From Ilyomonas sp965277535 (GTDB lineage: Bacteria; Bacteroidota; Bacteroidia; Chitinophagales; Chitinophagaceae), in assembly GCA_965277535.1 (NCBI GenBank), contig OZ255825.1, positions 744,001 to 808,000 on the forward strand: a stretch of DNA of 64,000 nucleotides, given 5' to 3'. Numbering within the stretch: position 1 is the stretch's first letter; every line of letters starts with the position of its first letter. The translations under genes and the position numbers were made by a program. Below are positions 16,689-25,008 of this stretch, one piece after another. The notes beneath the pieces were generated by a model, which worked only from the letters and a program-made list of their open reading frames with translations, searched no databases and was not told the DNA's origin.

Positions 16689-18566
16689 ATGGCCGGAGTA
16701 ACCATGACTTCCTCATCTGCTCACAAAATTCAATCAACAGGAATTCCTACGAATTACGGAGCGTTAAGTACTTTAGTTACCGTATTTTTTTTCTGGGGGT
16801 TTATTGCGGCAGGTAACAGCGTATTTATACCATTTTGCAAACACTATTTCAACTTGGACCAGTTTCAAAGCCAGCTCATTGACTTTGCTTTTTATGGTGC
16901 TTATTACCTGGGTGCGCTTGGCTTTTTTGCCTATGGTTCGTTTGGGGGTAAAGATTTGGTAGGTAAATGGGGCTACAAAAGAAGTATTGTATATGGCTTA
17001 CTTTTCTCTGCGTTGGGTGCCATTGCAATGATTATTGCTGTAAATGCAAATGCTTTTACAGGTATGTTGGTAGGGCTATTTATTGTAGCCTTGGGCTTCT
17101 CGCTACAACAAACAGCAGCACAGCCTTTCGCTATTGCCTTGGGCGATCCATCAACCGGAACAAGCCGTGTGAATCTTGGCGGAGGCATTAATTCATTCGG
17201 CACAATGATAGGGCCTATAATAGTTGCATTGGCCTTGTTTGGAACAACAGCCGCTTTAACAGAAGAACAAATAGCAGCCTTAACGCTCGATAAGGTGATT
17301 CTTTTATACAGTGCAGTAGGTGTGTTGTTTTTATTAGCAGCCGCTTTGTTTTATTTTTCAAAGAAAGTACCGGCAGGTATCATGATTGAAAAAACCGAAA
17401 AAGCCAACAAGGCTTTGAATACATTTCTTGTTATTACCGGCTTGCTCATTGTCATGTTTGCACCTGTATTCAGCAGTTATAAAAGCGATGATGCCAAACG
17501 CTTACAGGCATTAAACACGCAAGTTGCGCCGGTTCAAAAACAAATTGATGCGGCACAGGCAGGAACCAACGGAAGCAGCACATCGGTTACAGAACTTACC
17601 AATAGCATTCAACCGCAATTAACCGAAATAGGTGGATTAAAACTAAAGCTGGAAACCTATCGTATGAAGTGGTTGTTTGGTGCTTTGGCGGTTGTTGTTA
17701 TCGGTTTATTATTTTCTTATGCAAGTGCCAAGCGAAAACCAACGGGGTGGGGTGCTATGCAGTATCCGCAACTGGTGCTTGGTATGCTTGCTTTGTTTTT
17801 ATATGTAGGAACTGAAGTAACCATAGTAAGCAACATGAGTGAATTGTTGCGACAAAAAGCTTTCGGCAGTTTCCAGTCTTCGCAGGTAGCGCCTTATATT
17901 TCTATGTATTGGGGAAGCATGATGATAGGACGATGGGTAGGCTCTATATCCGCATTTAGTTTTACCAATAGTACCAAGAAAATATTAATGACCGTAGTGC
18001 CACTCGTGGCATTCAGCATTGTGATTGGCGTGAACACTTTAGCAAAGAACGATATGACACCGTTGTATGCTTATATCGTTTGTGTACTGGTTCAGATCGG
18101 AGCTTTTTATGCCAGCAAAGACAACCCGGCAAGAATGCTTTTGATATTCGCTGTGTTGGGCGCCATTGCAATGATTGTTGGTGTAATGTCAACCGGAACG
18201 ACTGCTATCTATGCATTCCTCAGCGGTGGTCTTGTTTGTTCTATTATGTGGCCTTGCATTTTTGCTTTGTCGGTAGCTGGCTTGGGTAAGTATGAAAGCC
18301 AGGGTTCTGCTTTTTTAATTATGATGATATTGGGCGGAAGTGTGATTCCTCCGCTGCAGGGAAAGCTAGCTGATTATCTTCAATCAAAGAGTGATATAGC
18401 GGGCATTGGCATTCATCAATCGTATTGGGTGCCCGTTTTCTGTTTTGCCTACGTTGCGGTTTTTGCATTTGTTGTAAAAGGCATATTGCGCAGGCAAGGT
18501 ATTGATTATGATGTGCCGCCCGCTGCAGTTATTGAACCAACCATTGCCGGCGAAGGAATAGCCTGA
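16689..18566 (+). CDS. sugar MFS transporter (FHS-like) with an inserted helix pair and long loop
   Basis: A 625-residue membrane protein resembling the fucose/glucose/N-acetylglucosamine permeases of the FHS family: FFFWGFIAAGNSVFIP, DFAFYGAYYLGAL, GFSLQQTAAQPFAIALG, and GGSVIPPLQGKLADY near the end. The family is usually ~430 residues. The extra length comes mainly from the centre, where two added hydrophobic helices (about 245-265 and 325-345) bracket a ~60-residue hydrophilic loop rich in Gln, Ala and Thr. It is followed 92 bp later by a ROK sugar kinase, so it probably imports the sugar that kinase phosphorylates. Start could be the Met at 16704. Confidence 0.88.
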   Translation: MAGVTMTSSSAHKIQSTGIPTNYGALSTLVTVFFFWGFIAAGNSVFIPFCKHYFNLDQFQSQLIDFAFYGAYYLGALGFFAYGSFGGKDLVGKWGYKRSIVYGLLFSALGAIAMIIAVNANAFTGMLVGLFIVALGFSLQQTAAQPFAIALGDPSTGTSRVNLGGGINSFGTMIGPIIVALALFGTTAALTEEQIAALTLDKVILLYSAVGVLFLLAAALFYFSKKVPAGIMIEKTEKANKALNTFLVITGLLIVMFAPVFSSYKSDDAKRLQALNTQVAPVQKQIDAAQAGTNGSSTSVTELTNSIQPQLTEIGGLKLKLETYRMKWLFGALAVVVIGLLFSYASAKRKPTGWGAMQYPQLVLGMLALFLYVGTEVTIVSNMSELLRQKAFGSFQSSQVAPYISMYWGSMMIGRWVGSISAFSFTNSTKKILMTVVPLVAFSIVIGVNTLAKNDMTPLYAYIVCVLVQIGAFYASKDNPARMLLIFAVLGAIAMIVGVMSTGTTAIYAFLSGGLVCSIMWPCIFALSVAGLGKYESQGSAFLIMMILGGSVIPPLQGKLADYLQSKSDIAGIGIHQSYWVPVFCFAYVAVFAFVVKGILRRQGIDYDVPPAAVIEPTIAGEGIA

Positions 18567-18658
18567 TAGAGTATTCTCTGAACCTATCAATTATTAAGTA
18601 GAAAATGGGGCAAAAACAAACTACAAGCCATAATAAAATTTAACCATCAATTGTAAAC

Positions 18659-19630
18659 ATGATTCCTGTTACACAACAATTAGCCATTGGCATAGATGTA
18701 GGTGGCACCAACACCGTTTTTGGCATTGTAGATCATCGTGGCGAAATCAAATACCGCGGTGCTATCTCTTCCCGCAAACATGCTGATTTAGATTATTATT
18801 TAGATGAACTCTACGCTGCTGTTGAACCTGCAATCGAACATGTAGGTGGTAAAGAATACATCAAAGGAATGGGCGTTGGCGCACCCAACGGCAATTACTA
18901 TTCAGGCACCATTGAATATGCGCCAAACCTAATATGGAAAGGCATTATTCCATTTGCTAATTTAATTTCAAAGAAGTTTGATTTGCCTTGTGCACTTACC
19001 AATGATGCCAATGCTGCTGCAGTTGGTGAAATGATGTATGGCGCTGCCAAAGGCATGAAAGATTTTATTATGATAACGCTGGGTACAGGCGTTGGCAGCG
19101 GCATTGTTATTAACGGACAAGTGGTGTATGGGCACGATGGCTTTGCGGGCGAATTGGGTCATACCATTATCATTCCTGAAGGTCGTTATCATCCTGGCAC
19201 TGGCGCAAAAGGCTCGTTAGAAACGTATGCTTCCGCCACTGGTGTGCGCATGACGGCCTTGGAAATGTTGCAACAACATCCTGATGAAAACACCTTGTTA
19301 CGCAATTATCCGTTGGATGAAATAGATAGTCGTGTTGTGTACGATTGTGCTATGCAGGGAGATAAAATGGCAAAAGAAATTTATGATTGTACAGGCAGCG
19401 TTCTGGGTAAAGCACTGGCCAATTTTGTAATGTTCTCCTCTCCTTCTGCTATCATTTTGTTTGGTGGTTTGTGCAAAGCGGGCGACTTAATTCTAAAGCC
19501 TACCAAACAAGCAATGGAAGAAAACTTGTTGCCTATTTTTCAAAATAAAGTGAAAATTATTTTTAGTGAATTGAAAGAAGCCGATGCCGCTATATTAGGT
19601 GCCAGTGCGCTGGTTTGGGAGATAAAGTAA
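18659..19630 (+). CDS. ROK family sugar kinase (glucokinase-like)
   Basis: A 323-residue cytosolic kinase with the ATP-binding motif IGIDVGGTNTVFGIVD, the sugar site ALTNDANAAAVGE, the second phosphate motif MITLGTGVGSGIVI, the catalytic-region GELGH, and SPSAIILFGGL. The zinc-binding cysteine cluster (CxCGxxGCxE) normally just after GELGH is replaced by HPGTGAKGSLE, so the usual Cys residues are absent. It lies downstream of the sugar transporter on the same strand and likely phosphorylates the imported hexose. A copy of the CAAAAACAAA oligomer sits at 18611-18620 in the leader. A strong terminator follows. Confidence 0.9.
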   Translation: MIPVTQQLAIGIDVGGTNTVFGIVDHRGEIKYRGAISSRKHADLDYYLDELYAAVEPAIEHVGGKEYIKGMGVGAPNGNYYSGTIEYAPNLIWKGIIPFANLISKKFDLPCALTNDANAAAVGEMMYGAAKGMKDFIMITLGTGVGSGIVINGQVVYGHDGFAGELGHTIIIPEGRYHPGTGAKGSLETYASATGVRMTALEMLQQHPDENTLLRNYPLDEIDSRVVYDCAMQGDKMAKEIYDCTGSVLGKALANFVMFSSPSAIILFGGLCKAGDLILKPTKQAMEENLLPIFQNKVKIIFSELKEADAAILGASALVWEIK

Positions 19631-19654
19631 GGCGATAAAATTAGTGCAAAAACA

Positions 19655-19692
19655 AACCTCCGCATGTTTAAAAAGATGCGGAGGTTTTTTAT
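19655..19692 (+). terminator. intrinsic terminator after the sugar kinase
   Basis: An 11-bp perfect stem AACCTCCGCAT / ATGCGGAGGTT is followed by TTTTATT, 24 bp after the stop codon. Confidence 0.9.
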
Positions 19693-20395
19693 TGACTTGA
19701 ATACAATGAGCCACTTATACGATTTTAGATTTGTGATTTGTGATCGCTGGAAATCCTTACCCACAAAGGGTTCCAGCATGAATGACATACGACAGATGAA
19801 TGGAAAATGGTATGATATCAAATTAAAATCGGTTATAGACTGTTGTACATGTATCACTACTCAGCATTCATATTTGTTCAGGCAATTTGCTTCTGATTCA
19901 TCTCAGATTGGATAAGAACCGTAGGTTCGATCGCTTTTGTAACAAAGGATTTTTAATCCGTTGATAAAGAAGCAGGCAAAGAGGAAAGAGTGCCGTAGGC
20001 ACGACGCCTGTTATGCATCCTCCGCAAGAAATTGAAAAGATATACCGAACCTACGGTTCTCTTTTCCCTTGTTGCGCTGCCTTAGCAACGGATTAAAATC
20101 CGTTGTTACAAAAAGCACCGAACCTACGGTTCTGTCCGTGTTTCCTTCTTATGCAGAGTTGAAATGATATAGAAACTGATGTAGAAAGGCAGGTATTAAC
20201 AACGATTGCAGATAACAAGTCTGCCATCTGCTTTAACTTAGTACGATACCGGTTTCAAAGAGGCAGTCTTTTATATAGCTGCGAGCTTCGAGGGATATAA
20301 ATGTTATTCAATTGAAAATGGTATTATATACCTATCGTCATGTATTGATTTGATGTTTGTTTTTATCGCTTTTTTAAAACAATGCTTTATTCTTT
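19693..20395. repeat. 700-bp intergenic region with CCGTAGG-type palindromes
   Basis: No supported gene. An inverted pair GCTGGAA...TTCCAGC lies at 19746-19777. Between 19915 and 20133 is a symmetrical array: AGAACCGTAGGTTCG (19915-19929), GTGCCGTAGGCAC (19990-20002), CGAACCTACGGTTCT (20046-20060 and 20119-20133), and the palindrome CAACGGATTAAAATCCGTTG near 20085, matched by an imperfect copy at 19945-19962. It resembles a REP/BIME cluster. Confidence 0.7.
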
Positions 20396-21391
20396 TTACG
20401 GTACTTTATACAAAGCCGCACCACCCATTAAACCCGCACCGGCTGCAACCAAAACAACATGCTTGCCCCTTTGCAATTTACCACTTTCATAAGCCTGATG
20501 CAAGGTTACAGGAACGGTACCCGCGATACAATTGCCTCCTCTGTCAATAGAGACTTCCATTTTGTGCAATGGCAGTTGTAGCAAAGCAGCCGCTTTTTTC
20601 ATAATAAACAAATTCGCTTGGTGAGGAATGAACACATCAATATCATCAACCGAAATTCTATTTCTTTCACAAATATGCAAAGTTAAGTCTGCCATCTTTC
20701 GCGCAGCCCAAGCGGCAAACTGCTTGCCTTCAATTGTCAATAAAGTTCCATGCAAATCGTCATCAATCGTTTTGTGAGAAGAAGGCATCGCGCTGCCGCC
20801 CGCAGGCACATACAATTGTTGAAAGCCCGAACCGTCTGCCCATAACTGAATGTCTAAAAAACCTTCGTTATCATCACCATTGGTAAGCAGCACTGCACCT
20901 GCACCATCGCTGAACAGGGGTAAAAAAACAGTATCACTTTTTCTTAGCTGTCTTGATTTCACATCAGCGCCAATTACCAGCACATAGTTCATTCCGGTAG
21001 CAATCATGCGCATACCCAAATCCAGGGCGTATAAAAAGCCGCTGCACGATGCCGTAACATCTAACACAGGGCAAGTTGCGCCCAATTTTTGTTGAACCAA
21101 ACACGAAGCACCCGCATTGATGTAATCTGCCGTTTGCGTTGCCACTATAATTCTATCCAATTGCGCTGCTTCGATGCCTGCATCCTGCAACGCCTGCCTG
21201 CCTGCTTCGGCTGCAATGTCGCTCGTAGCAAGGTTTTCAGTCGCCCAATGCCGTTGATGAATGCCCGTAATTTCTTCGTGTCGCTTTGGATTAAAATGGG
21301 GCAATTGTAAACGCTGCTGTAATTGCTCATTCGTAATGGGCTCGCCGGGCAGGCAGGCACCAAAGCCAATCATTTTTACGCCCCAGCTCAT
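20396..21391 (-). CDS. 3-oxoacyl-ACP synthase III (KAS III) family protein
   Basis: From the ATG at 21391 the product is 331 residues (an upstream ATG at 21406 adds MHKNK, encoded by a copy of the dispersed oligomer). It is a cytosolic condensing enzyme with catalytic Cys in DVTASCSGFLYAL (Cys about 116), His in IPHQANLF and Asn in GGNCIAGTVPV. FabH proteins start fatty acid synthesis by joining acetyl-CoA to malonyl-ACP, but KAS III paralogues make other ketides or head-to-head products. It is not next to other fab genes, so the symbol is withheld. An insertion sequence lies 31-46 bp upstream of the start. Confidence 0.85.
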   Translation of the reverse strand: MSWGVKMIGFGACLPGEPITNEQLQQRLQLPHFNPKRHEEITGIHQRHWATENLATSDIAAEAGRQALQDAGIEAAQLDRIIVATQTADYINAGASCLVQQKLGATCPVLDVTASCSGFLYALDLGMRMIATGMNYVLVIGADVKSRQLRKSDTVFLPLFSDGAGAVLLTNGDDNEGFLDIQLWADGSGFQQLYVPAGGSAMPSSHKTIDDDLHGTLLTIEGKQFAAWAARKMADLTLHICERNRISVDDIDVFIPHQANLFIMKKAAALLQLPLHKMEVSIDRGGNCIAGTVPVTLHQAYESGKLQRGKHVVLVAAGAGLMGGAALYKVP

Positions 21392-21538
21392 TTTGTTTTT
21401 GTGCATATTTTCCTAATAAAAAATAGCTGTCGTTTTAAGAGGTAATCTAAATTTATCAGATTGATTATGAGAAGCTAAGGATCGATAATAAAAAAGGAGT
21501 CAGACTTGCAGGGATAAGAAGAAACAAAACTTCCGGTG

Positions 21539-21778
21539 ATGCAATCTTCCTACATGCTGAGCGACTCCCAATGGGAAGAGATCAGAACAATTATTGAGCC
21601 TAAGGCACGCAAAAGAAAAACAAGTTTACGTGTCATTACAAGCGGCATTGTTTATCTTTTAGAGAACGGATGTAAGTGGAAAGGCTTGCCGCCTGTTATG
21701 GGCATTACAAGACGGTGTGGTATTATTATAACAAGTGGATGCTGTACGGCATCCTGGAGCAGTTGCTCTACAAACTGA
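21539..21778 (+). CDS. IS5-like transposase, N-terminal reading frame
   Basis: The first frame encodes the helix-turn-helix-like N-terminal part (MLSDSQWEEIRTIIEPKARK, SGIVYLLENGCKWKGLPP). A GTG at 21536 is an alternative start. Homology leaves this frame after KGLPP and continues in the -1 frame as CYGHYKTVWYYYNKW, so residues after about position 52 are out of frame. No canonical A-rich slippery heptamer is visible at the junction near 21690, so a one-base deletion is as likely as programmed frameshifting. Confidence 0.75.
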   Translation: MQSSYMLSDSQWEEIRTIIEPKARKRKTSLRVITSGIVYLLENGCKWKGLPPVMGITRRCGIIITSGCCTASWSSCSTN

Positions 21779-22305
21779 CCGTAAAGGTGCGCACCCGAAA
21801 ACAGCACCGCAAAGCGGAGCCGACGCTTGTAATTGTAGATTCACAGTCTGCCAAGACAACGGCAGGCACAAGTGAATCAACAGGTTATGATGCCAATAAA
21901 AAAATAAAAGGTCGTAAGCGGCATCTGGCTGTGGACACACAGGGCAATGTGGTGGCAGCAGGCGTTACAGCGGCTTCGGTGCATGATAAACCGGGCAGTA
22001 AGACATTGGAAGAAGACATAAAAGACATAAGCCACGTAAAGAAAATAGTGGCAGATGGTGCTTACAAAGGAGAGCCGCCCTTTACGGCACAGGAACGCAT
22101 TGAGTGGGAAATTGTAGAAAGAATAAAGGGAGATGAAACGGCTTGCTTTAAGGTGTTGCCGAAGCGATGGATTGTGGAACGGACACTGGCATGGATCTCC
22201 AATTTCAGACGGCTTAGCAAGGACTATGAAAAATCAATCCTGATGTCTAAAGCTATGATCCTGATGGCAGCAATTGTTATAACTCTCAATAAATTATGTA
22301 CTTAA
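21676..22305 (+). CDS. IS5-like transposase, catalytic reading frame
   Basis: This frame carries the DDE catalytic core: Asp in LVIVDSQSAKT, Asp in KKIVADGAYKG and Glu in RWIVERTLAWISNFRRLSKDYE. Its nominal start lies inside the N-terminal frame; the natural product would be a -1 fusion with the preceding ORF of about 255 residues. The frame opens only at 21676, directly after a stop codon, which confines any frameshift to a short overlap. Confidence 0.8.
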   Translation: MERLAACYGHYKTVWYYYNKWMLYGILEQLLYKLTVKVRTRKQHRKAEPTLVIVDSQSAKTTAGTSESTGYDANKKIKGRKRHLAVDTQGNVVAAGVTAASVHDKPGSKTLEEDIKDISHVKKIVADGAYKGEPPFTAQERIEWEIVERIKGDETACFKVLPKRWIVERTLAWISNFRRLSKDYEKSILMSKAMILMAAIVITLNKLCT

Positions 22306-22356
22306 ATTTAGATTACCTCTTAGAAAGCTATGAATTAAAAATGTCTTTTCATGCTT

Positions 22357-23952
22357 CTATTTTTGCAATACTTCCAGTGCTTTTTTAATCATCGCATCGT
22401 TAGGATTTACCATTTCAAAATAACCTTCCATTCTAAACATTTGCCTCGCCAGATAAGCAGGCATTTTTTGCAGCACTTCTTCTTTTACCGCAGGCGAAAC
22501 CCCATTGAGAGCAATGCTATCGTGCGCTGCAAAATGTACAAGATCGGGCCAGCTAAATTTGTTTTCGGTATATTGCTCTTTCAATTCCTGCGGCGTTTTT
22601 ATCTTGCTTAATGCCGTTTTGTTTTGCACGAAAAAGTGATAGATGTAATTGCTGATGGTGCCTTTGAAAAACATATCAGTTACAGCTCTGGGCTGTGCAG
22701 TTGTATCGAACGGAACAAAGATGTCGGGCGTAATGCCGCCACCGCCATACACAATTTTTCCGGATGGTGTTTTGAAAGGATGCGTTGTGGGTTTGGTAGT
22801 ATCGCCAACCACCACTTCGCCATTGTGAAAGCGTTGAATCAGCTCTTCTTCGTAGGCATCTTTTCCCTTGTTGTAAGGCTTTTGAATGTTCCTGCCCAGC
22901 GGCGTGTAGTACCTTGCCACCGTAAGCCGCAAAGCGCCGCCATTGCTTAGGTTGTATTGCTGCTGCACCAATCCTTTGCCAAAGGTGCGCCTGCCAACAA
23001 TAGTAGCTCTGTCCCAATCCTGCAAAGCGCCACTTAAAATTTCGCTTGCCGAAGCTGATGTTTCATCCACTAATACTACCAGCTTTCCTTCTTCAAACAA
23101 GCCTTGTTTTTTGCAGCGATATTCTTCGCGTGGTTCCTTCGCACCTTGCGTATAAACCACCAGTTTTTCGTCGTTTAAAAATTCATCAGCAATACTTACT
23201 GCCTGCGATAGAAAGCCGCCACCATTGCCCCGCAAATCCAAAATCAGCTTTTGCATCCCCTGCTTTTTCAGCGTTTGTAAAGCAGCTACAAATTCACCGT
23301 ACGTGGTTTCGCCAAATTTATTAATGCGGATAAATCCAACCTGTGGTGCAATGATATAATCAACATCAACCGAAGGCACAGGAATGGTAGAGCGTGTAAC
23401 ATTAAACGACACTAATTTGCCATCACGAAGTATTGTAATTTTTACAACCGTTCCCTCTTCGCCACGCAGCAAACGGCGTACATCCTGCGGCATAATGTTC
23501 TTGCCTGTCATGGCAACAGTATCGTTTATTTTTATCAACTTATCGCCTGCTTCAATTCCGGCTTTCTCGCTCGGTCCGCCAGGCAGAACATTGATTACAT
23601 TAATGGTATCGCTGAAAATTTGAAACTCAACCCCAATACCTTCAAAATTGCCTTGCAAATCTTCATTTACTGTTTGCAAATCCCGTGGTGGAATGTACAC
23701 CGAATGTGGATCGAGATGCGCCAGCATATCATTGATGGCATCATCTTTCAGGCTATCCGTACTTACATTGTCAACATACTTTTGCTGAACCAATTTTAAT
23801 ATTTCCTGTAAGGCAGAAGTATTGTTATTGTTGATAAAAAATGTTGAAGCCCCTGCTGTATTTTGCCTTAATTTGTAACCGATTGACATGCCCCCCACCA
23901 TTGTAATGGCGAATAGCAAAGGCAGCCAAACCTGCAATTTTTTACTTCCCAT
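22357..23952 (-). CDS. S41 family C-terminal processing peptidase
   Basis: This is a 531-residue protein anchored by an N-terminal signal/transmembrane segment (LPLLFAITMVGGMSIGY). A PDZ domain follows (IGVEFQIFSDTINVINVLPG, GIEAGDKLIKIND), then the tail-specific protease domain with LILDLRGNGGGFLSQAV, the nucleophile Ser in DETSASASEILSGAL and the Lys in RRTFGKGLVQ. Such proteases cut envelope proteins at their C-termini in the periplasm. The C-terminal ~120 residues are typical of Bacteroidota CtpA-like enzymes. Monocistronic. Confidence 0.93.
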   Translation of the reverse strand: MGSKKLQVWLPLLFAITMVGGMSIGYKLRQNTAGASTFFINNNNTSALQEILKLVQQKYVDNVSTDSLKDDAINDMLAHLDPHSVYIPPRDLQTVNEDLQGNFEGIGVEFQIFSDTINVINVLPGGPSEKAGIEAGDKLIKINDTVAMTGKNIMPQDVRRLLRGEEGTVVKITILRDGKLVSFNVTRSTIPVPSVDVDYIIAPQVGFIRINKFGETTYGEFVAALQTLKKQGMQKLILDLRGNGGGFLSQAVSIADEFLNDEKLVVYTQGAKEPREEYRCKKQGLFEEGKLVVLVDETSASASEILSGALQDWDRATIVGRRTFGKGLVQQQYNLSNGGALRLTVARYYTPLGRNIQKPYNKGKDAYEEELIQRFHNGEVVVGDTTKPTTHPFKTPSGKIVYGGGGITPDIFVPFDTTAQPRAVTDMFFKGTISNYIYHFFVQNKTALSKIKTPQELKEQYTENKFSWPDLVHFAAHDSIALNGVSPAVKEEVLQKMPAYLARQMFRMEGYFEMVNPNDAMIKKALEVLQK

Positions 23953-24030
23953 AAATTGTTGTTCTTTGCACCAACTCTTAAAAACGCGAATATCTTATAG
24001 TTTACCGAAAAGGATTTTAAAATTTATCAA

Positions 24031-24879
24031 ATGGCTGCAACCTTAATTGCCGATAGCGGGGCCACCAAATGCGAATGGTGTTTGCTACAAGGCAACGAGC
24101 GAACCACTGTGATTACCACCGGCATCAATCCTTATTTTTTATCAAAACAAAAGATTATTGAATTGCTGCAAATAGAACTGTTGCCACAATTGCCGCTTTC
24201 TTCACTTGAAGAAGTTTTCTTTTATGGAGCAGGCTTAGGAAACGAAGGCAACAGAAAAACGGTTGAAGCCGTACTCAAAGAAATCTTTGTAAAAACAAAA
24301 GTAGCAGTAGAAACAGATATGGTTGCGGCTGCCCGCGCGGCTTGTGGCAAAAACAAAGGCATCGTTTGCATTTTAGGAACCGGCAGCAACTCCTGTTATT
24401 ACAATGGAAAAAAGATAGTGAAGAACATTGCAGGCATTGGCTTTATTTTGGGCGATGAAGGCAGCGGCGCTTACCTTGGTAAAAAAGCAGTACAACATTA
24501 CTTGTACAATACATTTGATGAGGACCTTCGTGCCCGCTTTGATGCCCAGTTTATAACCACGCCAAAAGAAATTTTAGAGAACGTTTACAGCAAACCATTG
24601 CCCAACCGTTATCTCGCATCGTTCACCATTTTTTTGGCGCAAAACCGGGGTCATTATATGATTGAAAATATTTTGGAAGATGGCCTGAATGATTTCTTTT
24701 TTCAGCATTTGTGCAAGTTCAAAGAAAGCTGGCAGCTGCCCATTCATTTTGTTGGCGGCGTTGCTTTTGTTTTTGCAGATATTTTAAAAGATTTGTGCAA
24801 AGCCTATCAGTTTGAACTGGGCACAGTAATGAAAAATCCAATGGAAGGGTTAGTTCATTTTCATCAAAATAAAATATAA
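24031..24879 (+). CDS. BadF-type amino-sugar kinase (GlcNAc/MurNAc kinase candidate)
   Basis: A 282-residue cytosolic ASKHA-fold kinase: LIADSGATKCEWCLL (phosphate 1), TDMVAAARAACG, GIVCILGTGSNSCYY (phosphate 2), GFILGDEGSGAYLGKKAV and HFVGGVAFVFADIL. This belongs to the BadF/BadG family, which includes N-acetylglucosamine kinases and the dual-specificity MurNAc/GlcNAc kinase MurK. Because murQ begins 130 bp downstream on the same strand, a role in phosphorylating peptidoglycan-derived amino sugars is inferred. Two copies of the dispersed oligomer are in the coding sequence. Confidence 0.85.
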   Translation: MAATLIADSGATKCEWCLLQGNERTTVITTGINPYFLSKQKIIELLQIELLPQLPLSSLEEVFFYGAGLGNEGNRKTVEAVLKEIFVKTKVAVETDMVAAARAACGKNKGIVCILGTGSNSCYYNGKKIVKNIAGIGFILGDEGSGAYLGKKAVQHYLYNTFDEDLRARFDAQFITTPKEILENVYSKPLPNRYLASFTIFLAQNRGHYMIENILEDGLNDFFFQHLCKFKESWQLPIHFVGGVAFVFADILKDLCKAYQFELGTVMKNPMEGLVHFHQNKI

Positions 24880-25008
24880 TCTACGTTTTGCAAATAGTGC
24901 TGATTGATGCTGATGATACTATTTTTGCTCATTCAGCGTTATTGGCGCGAGACTTACCTGAAAAACACAATTTTGCAGTTTCAACATACAAATGAACGAT
25001 CTTTTAAA

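Larger units (their letters stand above)
21438..22320 (+). mobile_element. IS5-like insertion sequence with 18-bp terminal inverted repeats
   Basis: The left end AGAGGTAATCTAAATTTA (21438-21455) is repeated exactly in inverse at 22303-22320. A TA dinucleotide flanks both ends (21436-21437 and 22321-22322), consistent with the short TA target duplication of IS5-family groups and extending the apparent repeat to 20 bp. The 883-bp element holds two overlapping transposase reading frames. It sits between the divergent-looking upstream regions of the KAS III gene and the end of the S41 peptidase gene. Confidence 0.93.

Noticed and set aside
19664..19915. An 83-codon open frame on the plus strand after the ROK kinase
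   Set aside because: It begins inside the terminator hairpin and runs through repeat-like DNA. No protein signal.
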